Shown here: positions 55,152 through 63,952 of the stretch, piece after piece | Layout: the number at the start of each line of letters is the position of its first letter | Position numbering within the stretch: position 1 is the stretch's first letter | DNA from: Ignavibacteriota bacterium | GTDB taxonomy: Bacteria > Bacteroidota > Ignavibacteria > Ignavibacteriales > Melioribacteraceae | Length of the DNA: 64,000 nucleotides | Assembly: GCA_016716225.1 (NCBI GenBank) | Contig: JADJWT010000001.1 | Span: forward strand, 3,544,501 to 3,608,500 | Direction of reading: 5' to 3' | Program-made: the position numbers and the translations under genes | Notes under the pieces: model-generated | Told to the model about the DNA's origin: nothing | Seen by the model: the letters and a program-made list of their open reading frames with translations, nothing else | Database searches by the model: none

Positions 55152-57044
55152 TTAGTTCATAATTATTTTTTCCAATTCCTTTATAGCTTCAACAAGCAAA
55201 GCTGTAATTGGTGCATATTGCATAGAATAATATTCTCCACTATCGTCTACAACTTCGGGAATTACTTCATTTGCTTCCTGTGCAATAAATCCCATTTGTA
55301 AATCTTTAGAATATTTTTCAGAGTCTTTCCACTCATAATTTACGCCGCGTAAATTTTTAACTTTTTCAAGAGCGTTTGCAATTGTTGAAATATTTTTTTT
55401 CAATCTTTCATCACTTAAATTATTCCAAGATTGAGTTCCTCCAGCATCTCCATTTACAAAAAATTCATAGTTCTGATTTCCATGGGTTCCATTCCCATTA
55501 ATTACAACTCTATCTGTATTGAAATTTCCCCATATAAGTGGTGAATCAGAATTTGAATTTTCTATATAAAGTCTATTATCATTAGTTTCATTATATCCGG
55601 CTTGGTAACCAATGAACACATTGCCACTTTTATTATGAATAGATGAACCCTTACCAGCTTCAAAACCAATTATTGTATTGTTAGAACCAGTTTGATTATA
55701 ATAATTCGCTGAAACTCCTATGCCAACATTATTATTCCCTATTGAATTATTATAAAGTGATAAAGAACCACTGCCGATATTGTTAGAGCCAAGCGTGTTT
55801 TGATTAAGTGCACTACTTCCATTTGCGGTATTGGCGTTACCAGTTGCATTTGAGTATAGTGCCTCTGAACCATTTGCAGTATTATAATCGCCATCAACGT
55901 TTAATAAAAGTGCATTATAGCCATTTGCGGTATTAGCAAGTCCAGTTTCATTTGTATAAAGTGCACTATAACCATTTGCTGAGTTATAATGTCCAGTTGT
56001 ATTTGAAAAAAGTGCACCAGCTCCGGTTGCTGTATTATTATTCCCAGTTGTGTTACTATTTAGTGTACTACTTCCGTTTGCCGTATTATAATTTCCTGTA
56101 GTGTTTGAAAAGAGAGCTTGAAAACCGTTTGCCGTATTATAATTTCCTGTTGTATTTGAATAAATTGTCTGATAACCAATTGCAGTGTTACTATTTCCTG
56201 TATTATTTAGGAAACTGTGATTTCCCTTTAGACTTTCATATCCAACACTTGTATTGGAGTTTATAAAGGGAGTTGCCGAGCCATTTGTATTCATTTGAGA
56301 ACTATAACCAATTGCGACACCATTTCTACCTGCTTTGCTGTTTTGTAGTGCTCCAACTCCAACTGCGGTGTTATCGTTACCACTTATATTAGAATACAAC
56401 ACATTTGTGCCTATTGCAATATTATGATCACCAGTAGTATTTGAACGCATTGCTACATGTCCAATTGCTGTGTTATCAAATCCTGTATTATTGGAATTTA
56501 GTGTTTCCCAGCCTACACCAACATTAGCTGTGCCGGTTGTATTTTGATTCAAAGCACTTTTTCCTATTGCTGTATTTGCATTTGATCCGTCATCAGCGTT
56601 TCCGGCAAATTGACCTAAAAATAAACTTGAACCATCATATTTGGCATCAGACAAGCTATTAATATCTGACGCACCACCGCTTCCAATTGCTGTATTTCCC
56701 CAAAATAAACTTCCACCGTTGTTATATAATTTATTGCCAGATATGGTTGTTCCAACATTTAGTAACTCGATGGATCCACCACTTCCTTCATCAATAATTT
56801 TAATAAGTGAGTTATTTGATTCATCCTTAAAATCTATTACATCTCCGGTTGCAGTTGGTGAATTGATTTTATTTGAAATAGATTTCTCTTCTTTTTTACT
56901 TTGTTTTCCATCTTGTGCAGAAATCTGTATAACTGAAAAAACAAAAATAATTAATAATGAAATTGAAAAAGTAACAGGATGATCATATTTAACAACTTTG
57001 TTAGCTTCATTATTATTTGAATTATGTTGGAGTTTTTGTCTCAT
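55152..57044 (-). CDS. Repeat fibre with S74 self-cleaving chaperone domain
   Basis: 630 residues before a frameshift. Signal-like region at 27-43 precedes residues 60-110, shared with the 61100 protein (GDVIDFKDE). From about 130 to 510 some 17 repeats of 17 residues follow, SNTTGNYNTANGFQALF type, a YadA-like head or phage-tail-fibre beta-helix. The C-terminus is an S74 intramolecular chaperone (DERLKKNISTIANALEKVKN, GFIAQEANEVIPEVV, YAPITALLVEAIKELEK). The current stop cuts its final coiled coil, which continues in another frame to 55003. It has a conserved element at 57111-57122 and starts at ATG 57044 with AGAGG. It is probably a surface fibre or adhesin controlled by the adjoining two-component pair. 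Confidence 0.85.
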   Translation of the reverse strand: MRQKLQHNSNNNEANKVVKYDHPVTFSISLLIIFVFSVIQISAQDGKQSKKEEKSISNKINSPTATGDVIDFKDESNNSLIKIIDEGSGGSIELLNVGTTISGNKLYNNGGSLFWGNTAIGSGGASDINSLSDAKYDGSSLFLGQFAGNADDGSNANTAIGKSALNQNTTGTANVGVGWETLNSNNTGFDNTAIGHVAMRSNTTGDHNIAIGTNVLYSNISGNDNTAVGVGALQNSKAGRNGVAIGYSSQMNTNGSATPFINSNTSVGYESLKGNHSFLNNTGNSNTAIGYQTIYSNTTGNYNTANGFQALFSNTTGNYNTANGSSTLNSNTTGNNNTATGAGALFSNTTGHYNSANGYSALYTNETGLANTANGYNALLLNVDGDYNTANGSEALYSNATGNANTANGSSALNQNTLGSNNIGSGSLSLYNNSIGNNNVGIGVSANYYNQTGSNNTIIGFEAGKGSSIHNKSGNVFIGYQAGYNETNDNRLYIENSNSDSPLIWGNFNTDRVVINGNGTHGNQNYEFFVNGDAGGTQSWNNLSDERLKKNISTIANALEKVKNLRGVNYEWKDSEKYSKDLQMGFIAQEANEVIPEVVDDSGEYYSMQYAPITALLVEAIKELEKIIMN

Positions 57045-57110
57045 TTTAACCTCTGGTAATTTTGTTTATTTTCTGAACAAATTTACTTCAGAATAAAAAA
57101 CAACTCAACT

Positions 57111-57122
57111 ACACAAAAGGGT
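57111..57122. promoter_or_regulatory. ACACAAAAGGGT element upstream of fibre gene
   Basis: Part of ACTCAACTACACAAAAGGGT, repeated upstream of the other fibre gene (62690-62701), before the regulator gene in palindromic form (57885-57896) and in the ghost locus (42551-42562). A TTCTGAA/TTCAGAA inverted repeat at 57071-57093 lies between it and the start and is also present in the ghost copy. Predicted regulator-binding site; no direct proof. Confidence 0.5.
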
Positions 57123-57218
57123 AAGAAAGTGAAACGAGGTAAATAAATTGAAAAGTCAAAAGTGAAAGGTGAAAAGTTAAAATAAAAATGGATAATTCTA
57201 AATTCTTTTTTTAGTTTT

Positions 57219-57848
57219 TTAGATTTCCCCGCGGAAGGATTTTGAGATTAATTCACCTTTTGAATTTATTTGTAATTTTTTATAAATATTTTTGCAATGA
57301 TATTTTATTGTATCAACTGTTACATTTAAATTTGCTGCAATCATTTTCATACTTAATCCATCAACTATAAAATCAGCAACTTGTTTTTCACGTTCACTAA
57401 GATTATTCTCAGTATGTGAGGATTTTGTTTCATCAAAAAATTTTACAACTTTTCTAGCAATTAGCGGAGACATTGGTGCGCCTCCTTTTGATACTTCTAA
57501 TATTGCATTTTTAATTTCTGCAAGTTTTGTACTTTTTGATAAATATCCCGAAGCTCCGGATTTTAATGCTCTAAAAATTACTTCAGCTTCTTCATGCACG
57601 GTAAGCATTACAATTTCAACATTTGGAATTCTTTCTTTAATTAATTGAATAGCGCTTAGTCCGGAAATTCCTGGAAGTCCAATATCCAAAAGTATTACAT
57701 CCGGTGGAATTTCTTTGTCATAGTTTTCAAAAAACTCTTCAACAGATTCTGCAGATACATTACATAAAAATTCATCTTGATCGCTCAAGAATTCCTTTAT
57801 TGGAATTCGAATTTCTTTAATATCTTCAACTACTGCTACGTTTATCAT
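57219..57848 (-). CDS. NarL/LuxR-type response regulator
   Basis: 209 residues from ATG 57848; an earlier in-frame start at 57890 would add 14 unusual residues and overlap the palindromic element. The receiver domain has the phosphorylated Asp55 (VILLDIGLPGISG), acidic pocket (VEDIKEIR) and Lys of YLSKSTKL. The LuxR-type HTH (LSEREKQVADFIVDGLSMKMIA...VDTIKYHCKNIYKKLQI) is at the end. It is activated by the sensor kinase encoded 34 bases upstream of its region, and its target is likely the ACACAAAAGKGT element before both fibre genes and itself. Confidence 0.93.
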   Translation of the reverse strand: MINVAVVEDIKEIRIPIKEFLSDQDEFLCNVSAESVEEFFENYDKEIPPDVILLDIGLPGISGLSAIQLIKERIPNVEIVMLTVHEEAEVIFRALKSGASGYLSKSTKLAEIKNAILEVSKGGAPMSPLIARKVVKFFDETKSSHTENNLSEREKQVADFIVDGLSMKMIAANLNVTVDTIKYHCKNIYKKLQINSKGELISKSFRGEI

Positions 57849-57884
57849 ACTTAAATTTACTTTCAAAATTTTTATAAATAAACT

Positions 57885-57896
57885 ACACAAAAGTGT
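57885..57896. promoter_or_regulatory. Perfect palindrome ACACAAAAGTGT before the regulator
   Basis: ACAC-AAAA-GTGT lies 37 bases upstream of the regulator's ATG, inside the gap after the kinase gene. Similar sequences precede both fibre genes. Suggests autoregulation of the regulator; inferred from position and symmetry. Confidence 0.5.
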
Positions 57897-57924
57897 GGAT
57901 AAATTAAAAAGTCAAAAATGAAAT

Positions 57925-60762
57925 TTAAAGTTTCGATTTTGTTAGATGAATTTTAAGTCCGTTTTCATTTTTAATTTCAATCTCAGCATAAATATTTTTT
58001 GCACGCATTTTCATATTTTTTAAACCATTACCACTTTTAGGATTATCGAAATTTATTCCTTTTCCATTATCTGCAATTATTATTTCAAAAATATCATTTT
58101 TGTATTTAAGAATAATTTTAATTTCTGAACATTCCGAGTATTTAATAGCATTATTAATTGCTTCCTTTGCAATCATCATTATGTTTTGGCGGAAATCAAT
58201 CTTTAAAGGTTTTTGCAATTCAGTAATTTCATTTACAAAAATTAATTGAATTTCATTTTGCTCTAAAAACTTTTGTGCAAAATTATGAATTCGGTCAACC
58301 AAACTTTCCATTGTATCATTTCTTGAATCAATCGACCAAATAACATCGCTCATCATGCTAATTACTTCACCAGCTTTGGTATTGATGAAATTTGTTTTTT
58401 CTTTAATTTTTTCTAAATCTTTTGTATATGTTAGCGAATCTGCATTTACAGAAATTTGGGTTAATAAAGAACCAACTTCATCATGTAAATCACTTGCAAT
58501 TTTTGTTCTTAGTCTTTCAAGTTTTAATAAATAATTCAATCGATATTGAAAAGCCAACCAAAGTATAAAACCAAATAATGAAATAATAATTAATCTAAAC
58601 CACCAAGTTTCCCACCAAGCTGGATTAATAACAAAAGTTATTGAAACCGGTTCACTCCAAAACCCCCATTCATTTTGTGCTTTTACTTCAAATATATATT
58701 TTCCATTATCCAAATTTGTATATTGAGCATGATCATCACTGCTTGTAACCCAATTATCATTTATTCCACTAAGTTTGTACTTATATAAAACTTTATTTGG
58801 TGCTGTTAAATTTATTCCGGTAAATATGAATTTAAGATAATTTTGATTGTAATTTAATTCGTTAGAATTTTTAAATTCTTCAATCGGGTAATCTTTATCA
58901 AATATTTCTAAACCGGATAAATATATTTTTGGGGGAATTTTATTAATCAAATCTTTTTCAGGATTGTAAACCGACAAACCTTTTGAAGTTCCGACTAACA
59001 ATTTTCCCTTATCATCAATAAACATTGAACTTTTCAGACAATTATCATAAACCAATCCATCTTTTTGAGTTATATTTTTAATGAATTGTTTTGATGAATT
59101 AATATTTAGAATAATATTTAATCCTTTATTTGTGGAAACGAAAATTCTTCCCTTTTCATCTTCCGAAATTCCAACAACTGCATTATTGCTTAATCCGTCA
59201 TTCATATCAATTGTATCAATAACAATATTATTTTTTAAAATATTTAATCCATTTTGCGTACCAACTAACATTGAACCATCATTTCTTTTAAATAAACAAT
59301 TTATAACATTTTCGCTCAAGCCATTTTTCTTTGTAAGATTTATAAATTCATTTCCATTTTGATAAAAAATTCCTTTATCAAAACTTCCGAAATAAATTTT
59401 GTTTGAATCAATTGGCAGAATTGAAATTATAAAATTGCTTTCAATTTTATCAAAGTAAGAAATTTTATTAACTTTTTTTTCCTTAATAGAATAAACACCA
59501 AAGTAAGTTCCTACATAAATTCTATCATCAATTTCTGCAATCGAATAAATTTCATTATTTAAAATCTGTGTATCATTAACAAAATTTATGAGTGAATTAT
59601 TTTTTAAGATTTTCAATCCGTGATATGTACCAACTAAAACTTCGCTATTTTTTTTTTTATAGAGTACGTTAATTAAACTTCCTCTTTCATCTTCTGCTTT
59701 AATGAAAGACTGAATTTTAAAATCACTTAATTTATATAATCCGGACTTTGTTCCTAAAAATTGATTACCATAATTGTCTTGAGTAATTGAAAGAATTTTT
59801 TCATCAATAAATCCATAAGAAGAATTATAATTAACCAAATATTCTTTAGGATTGTAAATGCTTACTCCACCGCCATTTGTGCCAAAATAAAGTAAACCAT
59901 TTTTATCTTCGGTTAAAGTCCAAATATCATTACTTACCAAACCGTTTTCAGTTTTTATTTCATTAAGATTTCCATTTTGCTCAATTAAAATTCCAGCATT
60001 TGTAGCAAAGAAAATTTTTCCATTATCAGAAATATGAATTTTATAAATAGCTGTATTTTTTTTTAGAGTTGTGATTTTCCAATTAGTAATTTTGTTTGCG
60101 GCTAAATTTGTACCAACATAAATAATACTATCACCAATTGTGTTAACACTCCAAAGCAGATCTGATGAAAGACCGTTCTTTGAGTTAAAAATTTCACAAC
60201 GATTATTTTTAATTGTTACGAGACCGTTTGAAGTAGCACAATAAATTATTCCGGAATTTGAAATATGAACATCCCAAATATCTGTTTTGGGAAAATTAAT
60301 CTTTGAACTAAAATCTGAAAATTTTCCATTTTCCAGTTTTGAAATTTTTCCTCCATTTCCAAAGAAAAGGATTATATTTTCTGCAAGAATTAAAATTCGT
60401 GTAACATTATTATCTAATAATCCATTTTCAACATTTATTGTATCAAATTTATTTTCTTTAATTTTTAAAATTCCACCACCGTAAGCAGCCAAATAAATTG
60501 TGCCATCTGGTGATTCCTTAATATCCATAATTTGTGATGCTGGAAGTCCGTTATAAACATTAAGATTTTTAAATTTATTTCCATCCCAAATGCTTAAACC
60601 GCCAAGAGTTCCAATCCATATAAATCCTTTGCTATCTTGGAATAAGGATGTAATTTCACCTTGAATTAATCCATCTTCAAGCGAAATTGAATTATGGATT
60701 TTTACTTGTGCAAATATTGTTTGAAAATAAATAATTACTAAAAGTATAAATAACTTCTTCAT
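57925..60762 (-). CDS. Propeller sensor histidine kinase (Reg_prop/Y_Y_Y/HisKA_3)
   Basis: 945 residues, signal peptide 1-18. About 20-620 holds fourteen-odd Reg_prop-type propeller repeats (SKGFIWIGTLGGLSIW, LYFGTNGGGVSIY), then a Y_Y_Y domain (625-725), one membrane span (about 735-757, WWFRLIIISLFGFILW), HisKA_3 with phospho-His760 (DLHDEVGSLL) and HATPase_c (EAINNAIKYSE, ADNGKG, GNGLKNMKMR). Family knowledge: periplasmic propellers sense ligands such as polysaccharides and phosphorylate a LuxR-type regulator. The regulator gene follows 34 bases downstream of its end, giving a cognate pair. Downstream output is probably the two fibres. Confidence 0.95.
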   Translation of the reverse strand: MKKLFILLVIIYFQTIFAQVKIHNSISLEDGLIQGEITSLFQDSKGFIWIGTLGGLSIWDGNKFKNLNVYNGLPASQIMDIKESPDGTIYLAAYGGGILKIKENKFDTINVENGLLDNNVTRILILAENIILFFGNGGKISKLENGKFSDFSSKINFPKTDIWDVHISNSGIIYCATSNGLVTIKNNRCEIFNSKNGLSSDLLWSVNTIGDSIIYVGTNLAANKITNWKITTLKKNTAIYKIHISDNGKIFFATNAGILIEQNGNLNEIKTENGLVSNDIWTLTEDKNGLLYFGTNGGGVSIYNPKEYLVNYNSSYGFIDEKILSITQDNYGNQFLGTKSGLYKLSDFKIQSFIKAEDERGSLINVLYKKKNSEVLVGTYHGLKILKNNSLINFVNDTQILNNEIYSIAEIDDRIYVGTYFGVYSIKEKKVNKISYFDKIESNFIISILPIDSNKIYFGSFDKGIFYQNGNEFINLTKKNGLSENVINCLFKRNDGSMLVGTQNGLNILKNNIVIDTIDMNDGLSNNAVVGISEDEKGRIFVSTNKGLNIILNINSSKQFIKNITQKDGLVYDNCLKSSMFIDDKGKLLVGTSKGLSVYNPEKDLINKIPPKIYLSGLEIFDKDYPIEEFKNSNELNYNQNYLKFIFTGINLTAPNKVLYKYKLSGINDNWVTSSDDHAQYTNLDNGKYIFEVKAQNEWGFWSEPVSITFVINPAWWETWWFRLIIISLFGFILWLAFQYRLNYLLKLERLRTKIASDLHDEVGSLLTQISVNADSLTYTKDLEKIKEKTNFINTKAGEVISMMSDVIWSIDSRNDTMESLVDRIHNFAQKFLEQNEIQLIFVNEITELQKPLKIDFRQNIMMIAKEAINNAIKYSECSEIKIILKYKNDIFEIIIADNGKGINFDNPKSGNGLKNMKMRAKNIYAEIEIKNENGLKIHLTKSKL

Positions 60763-60916
60763 ATTTTTATTTGCATGAATTATTTAGAATAAAGTAAATA
60801 AAATTATTCTAAATTGCTGTGATTTGACTTTACAAAATGAATAGCATTTCGCAAAAAATTGAGGTTGGGAATTAAGTAATTAACATAATCTGAAAATCAC
60901 AAAATATTTTTTATGC

Positions 60917-60988
60917 TTAAAGTACATTTATTTCATCGTTTTTCGATTCTATAAAATCTCCGGTTGCTTGAATTTTATTTTTTGAATT
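60917..60988 (-). pseudogene. Relic of a fibre-gene N-terminus
   Basis: Minus-strand frame reading NSKNKIQATGDFIESKNDEI then a stop at 60917-60919. It aligns with the linker of the intact fibres (TATGDVIDFKDES in the 55152 protein). DNA similarity includes GCAACCGGAGAT. It lies in the gap between the kinase gene and the second fibre, together with no other recognisable feature, and indicates a third, mostly deleted fibre copy. Confidence 0.6.
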
Positions 60989-61099
60989 ACAATATATTTT
61001 TCAATAATATTTTGTCATTTATGATTTAATATTGATTATAATTATAAGAAATAATAAGTAAATTATTTTTTTTTGAAACATAAAAACCTCAATATTAAA

Positions 61100-62623
61100 T
61101 TAAAAAGTTGTTAAAGATACACGCTTCCATCCAGCGTTTGTTTTTATATAAAAATAATTATCATCCCAACTTATATCTCCAACATTACCATTTATGTCAG
61201 TTGAACTTGTTGGAGTATAAGAATCTCTTAATCTTAATTGATTATATCCAGAAGAACCTTCTATATCTATTTTTGAAGTAGGAATTTTCGTAGATATACC
61301 AAGCTTTCCGTGAACTGCTACAAAATCAGTTGTAAAATCACCCCATATTAAAGGAGTATTACTATTCGAATTTTCGATATATAGTAAATTGCTTCCGGTT
61401 TCATGATATCCACACTGATATCCAATAAAAATATTTCCACTTTTATTGTGCTGTGCGAATTGTTTTCCAGCTTGATGACCAATAATTGTATTATTAGAAC
61501 CTTCTTCATTAAAATAATTTGTCTCATTCCCAATACAAACATTGTTTGTACCAATTGTATTTTTATATTGGGATGCAAATCCAAAAGATGTGTTATTATT
61601 TCCCGAAGTATTTGAATAAAGTGAAAAAGTTCCACTTGCTGTATTATTTATGCCTATTGTATTAAATTTTAACGAAGCTGATCCGTTTGAAGTATTATAA
61701 TTCCCACTTGTATTTGAATTTAGCGAGACGTAACCTACAGCTGAATTATGAATACCAATTGTATTGTTTAATAATGCAAAACTACCAATAGCAACATTAA
61801 AACCGGCAGTTGAATTAGAATAAAGTGCTTGATAACCAAGAGCAGTATTACTATTTCCAGAAACATTCGAATAAAGGCTTTCAAATCCAACAGCAGTATT
61901 TTGACTACCTATATTATTTGAATAAAGTGAACCAAATCCATTTGCTGTATTGTAAATACCGTTAGTATTACTTTTTAAAGAAGATACTCCAGTTGCAGTG
62001 TTATGATTTCCAATTGTATTTGAATTTAAGGACTGATAACCAATTGCAGTGTTGTTCCAACCAGATGTATTAGAGTATAAAGATTGAAAACCTAATGCAG
62101 AGTTAAAATAACCCGAAGTATTAGCAAAAAGTGAACTAACACCAAAAGAAGCATTATAGTTATCGCCATCATCACTATTACCTGAATTCAATCCAATAAA
62201 TAAGCTATAATTGTCAGATTTTGCATCATCCAAATCATTAATTGTTGAAGAACTTCCACTGCCTAATTCCGTACCATTAAAAAATAGTGTACCATTATTG
62301 TTATATAGTTTGAAGTACGTATTTGTAGGTATCCCAGAACTCATTTGAAACGAACCAAAAGAACCTTCATCAACAAATCTGAAAAGTAAATTTGAGTTTT
62401 CATCTTTTAATACAACAGCATCACCGATTGCAGTTGGTAAATTTAATTTATCTGAATTTATTTTTTCTTCTATTTTATTTTTCTTCTCTTCTTGAGCTGA
62501 AATTTGAACGAATGAAAAAATAAGAATTATCAAAATTAAAATTGAGAAAGTAATAGTGTGATCATATTTAATTGATTCTTTTTTTCGAGTTATATAATAT
62601 TTTAGTTTGAGATTTTGGCTCAC
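61100..62623 (-). CDS. Repeat fibre, paralogue without S74 domain
   Basis: 507 residues from GTG 62623, chosen because GTG-AGC-CAA aligns with ATG-AGA-CAA of the 57044 fibre and both have AGAGG the same distance upstream. A signal-like span is at 27-45. Residues 70-125 match the shared linker; from about 135 to 430 at least thirteen 17-residue repeats follow (SNTSGWNNTAIGYQSLN, SNTIGNHNTATGVSSLK). The C-terminus is different: no S74, but ending LRDSYTPT...WDDNYFYIKTNAGWKRVSLTTF, a short beta-rich tip. It probably forms a surface fibre whose tip differs from that of the S74 fibre. Confidence 0.85.
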   Translation of the reverse strand: MSQNLKLKYYITRKKESIKYDHTITFSILILIILIFSFVQISAQEEKKNKIEEKINSDKLNLPTAIGDAVVLKDENSNLLFRFVDEGSFGSFQMSSGIPTNTYFKLYNNNGTLFFNGTELGSGSSSTINDLDDAKSDNYSLFIGLNSGNSDDGDNYNASFGVSSLFANTSGYFNSALGFQSLYSNTSGWNNTAIGYQSLNSNTIGNHNTATGVSSLKSNTNGIYNTANGFGSLYSNNIGSQNTAVGFESLYSNVSGNSNTALGYQALYSNSTAGFNVAIGSFALLNNTIGIHNSAVGYVSLNSNTSGNYNTSNGSASLKFNTIGINNTASGTFSLYSNTSGNNNTSFGFASQYKNTIGTNNVCIGNETNYFNEEGSNNTIIGHQAGKQFAQHNKSGNIFIGYQCGYHETGSNLLYIENSNSNTPLIWGDFTTDFVAVHGKLGISTKIPTSKIDIEGSSGYNQLRLRDSYTPTSSTDINGNVGDISWDDNYFYIKTNAGWKRVSLTTF

Positions 62624-62636
62624 TTCAACCTCTGAT

Positions 62637-62663
62637 AAATTTATCAATTTTATTGATAAATTT
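62637..62663 (-). promoter_or_regulatory. 12-bp inverted repeat just upstream of the fibre start
   Basis: AAATTTATCAAT-TTT-ATTGATAAATTT is a perfect hairpin ending 3-4 bases from the AGAGG of the GTG start. Its position in the 5' leader could affect translation or bind a regulator. The stem is all A/T except one C and one G. Confidence 0.45.
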
Positions 62664-62689
62664 ATGTTTGAAAAAGACTCAACTCAACT

Positions 62690-62701
62690 ACACAAAGGGG
62701 T
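62690..62701. promoter_or_regulatory. ACACAAAGGGGT element upstream of second fibre gene
   Basis: Belongs to ACTCAACTACACAAAGGGGT, identical except one base to the copy before the 57044 fibre gene. It lies 67 bases upstream of the start. No other feature was seen between here and 62936. Confidence 0.5.
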
Positions 62702-62936
62702 AATATTAATTTCGATGTATTTTTAGATTGATTAACAAAAATTCGTTTGCATTGGTTGTGTTTAAAGATTGTTTTTATAAGAGAAATAATATTAAGAAGT
62801 ACATATCGTTGAATTTTTCTTAAGTACAAATGGATTAAACATTATTTTAATTTCTAGAATTTTAGAAATATAATTTCAAACTTATTAATTTTTTAGAATT
62901 TAAAAAAATTTTCCTAAATAATTACAAAAGTTATAA

Positions 62937-63566
62937 TTATTTGTAATTATCGTTTAATCCTTTTCCATTAAAAATATTTGGAGTACTTTTATCAATTCTT
63001 GATAATTTAGATTTAGCTTTTTTTGGTTGAGAAAAATAAATTAAATAACCACGTTGTCTACCGGGAGTTAACGAATAGAATGCATCTTTAAAACCGATAA
63101 TTTCGTTAAATTTTTGTTGTAATTCTTCCGGAATTTTAAAATCAGAAGTTTGTTTAAATGTAACTTTTAAACCAGCTTTTTCGCATTCAATTGCTTCATA
63201 AATATATTCTTTTATTGTTGATTCAAGATTTACAATTTCTGTATAATTTGTAAATCTTATCTGTCTGGCGGTTTGGCTATTTTCTGTTTGCTGAATTAAA
63301 ATTTTCCTTTTGTCTTTCAGTAAAACTCCTTTTGGAAATAAAAGAGCACAATAATTGTTAAATACATGCATTAAAACAATATTTTTATTTTCGTAAGTAT
63401 AACACGGATGCATCCATTTAAAGTCTTCCGTTAGTCCGCATTCAAGTGCAATTTTTCTTAGTAATGTTAATTCACTTTGCCAATTATGAATTTTACATTC
63501 CGGTGTTCCGCCCAATTTGCATTGCATACAACCATCAATAAGATATTTATCAACTTTGATATTCAT
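62937..63566 (-). CDS. YdeI/DUF1801-type protein
   Basis: 209 residues. The pattern CYTYENKNIVLMHVFNNYCALLFPKG and the second half with FYSLTPGRQRGYLIYFSQPKKAKSKLSRI are typical of the YdeI/OmpD-associated (bacteriocin-protection) family with an N-terminal DUF1801-like domain. The N-terminus (CMQCKLGGTPECKIHNW) has three cysteines and a His, an extra metal-like cluster. Function unknown; the family is linked to stress or bacteriocin tolerance. Its start lies 2 bases after the stop of the DoxX-like gene, so they are co-transcribed. Confidence 0.85.
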   Translation of the reverse strand: MNIKVDKYLIDGCMQCKLGGTPECKIHNWQSELTLLRKIALECGLTEDFKWMHPCYTYENKNIVLMHVFNNYCALLFPKGVLLKDKRKILIQQTENSQTARQIRFTNYTEIVNLESTIKEYIYEAIECEKAGLKVTFKQTSDFKIPEELQQKFNEIIGFKDAFYSLTPGRQRGYLIYFSQPKKAKSKLSRIDKSTPNIFNGKGLNDNYK

Positions 63567-63568
63567 AT

Positions 63569-63952
63569 TTAACCCTTAATTATTTTTATTTTTCGATCCT
63601 CAGTTCTGTAATACCAAGAAATTATTGTTAACAGTAATAAAAGAGTTGGACCAAAAAATTCAGCTAAAGTATCACCTACTGCAAAATGTGAAAATATTGC
63701 TCCAGACATTACAAAGAAAAATCCCGCATATGCCCATTCTTTAACCAAAGGAAATTTTGGTAACAGAATTGCCAACACTCCAAATATTTTCCATACTCCA
63801 ATAATTGTTAAAAAATATTCTGAGTATCCTAAATTTTTCATTTTTATTACTTCATCTTCTAAGTGGATTATTTGTACAATTCCGGTTGATAACATTCCCA
63901 AACTAAGCCAAATTGTTGCAATCCAAAATATTATTTTGTTTTTATTTTTCAT
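63569..63952 (-). CDS. DoxX-like small membrane protein
   Basis: 127 residues with four hydrophobic spans (about 8-28, 45-62, 70-90, 95-112). LGYSEYFLTIIGVWKIFGVL and the AEFFGPTLLLLLTIISW end match the DoxX-like family, which has uncertain roles in redox or membrane homeostasis. Start ATG overlaps the stop of an upstream gene by four bases (ATGA), and the YdeI-like gene follows immediately, so all three are one operon. SRPBCC or ArsR-type genes often precede such pairs. Confidence 0.88.
   Translation of the reverse strand: MKNKNKIIFWIATIWLSLGMLSTGIVQIIHLEDEVIKMKNLGYSEYFLTIIGVWKIFGVLAILLPKFPLVKEWAYAGFFFVMSGAIFSHFAVGDTLAEFFGPTLLLLLTIISWYYRTEDRKIKIIKG

Noticed and set aside
57849..57890. Longer start for the response regulator
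   Set aside because: Would add residues before the receiver's first strand and place the start within the palindromic element; the ATG at 57848 fits the family length.
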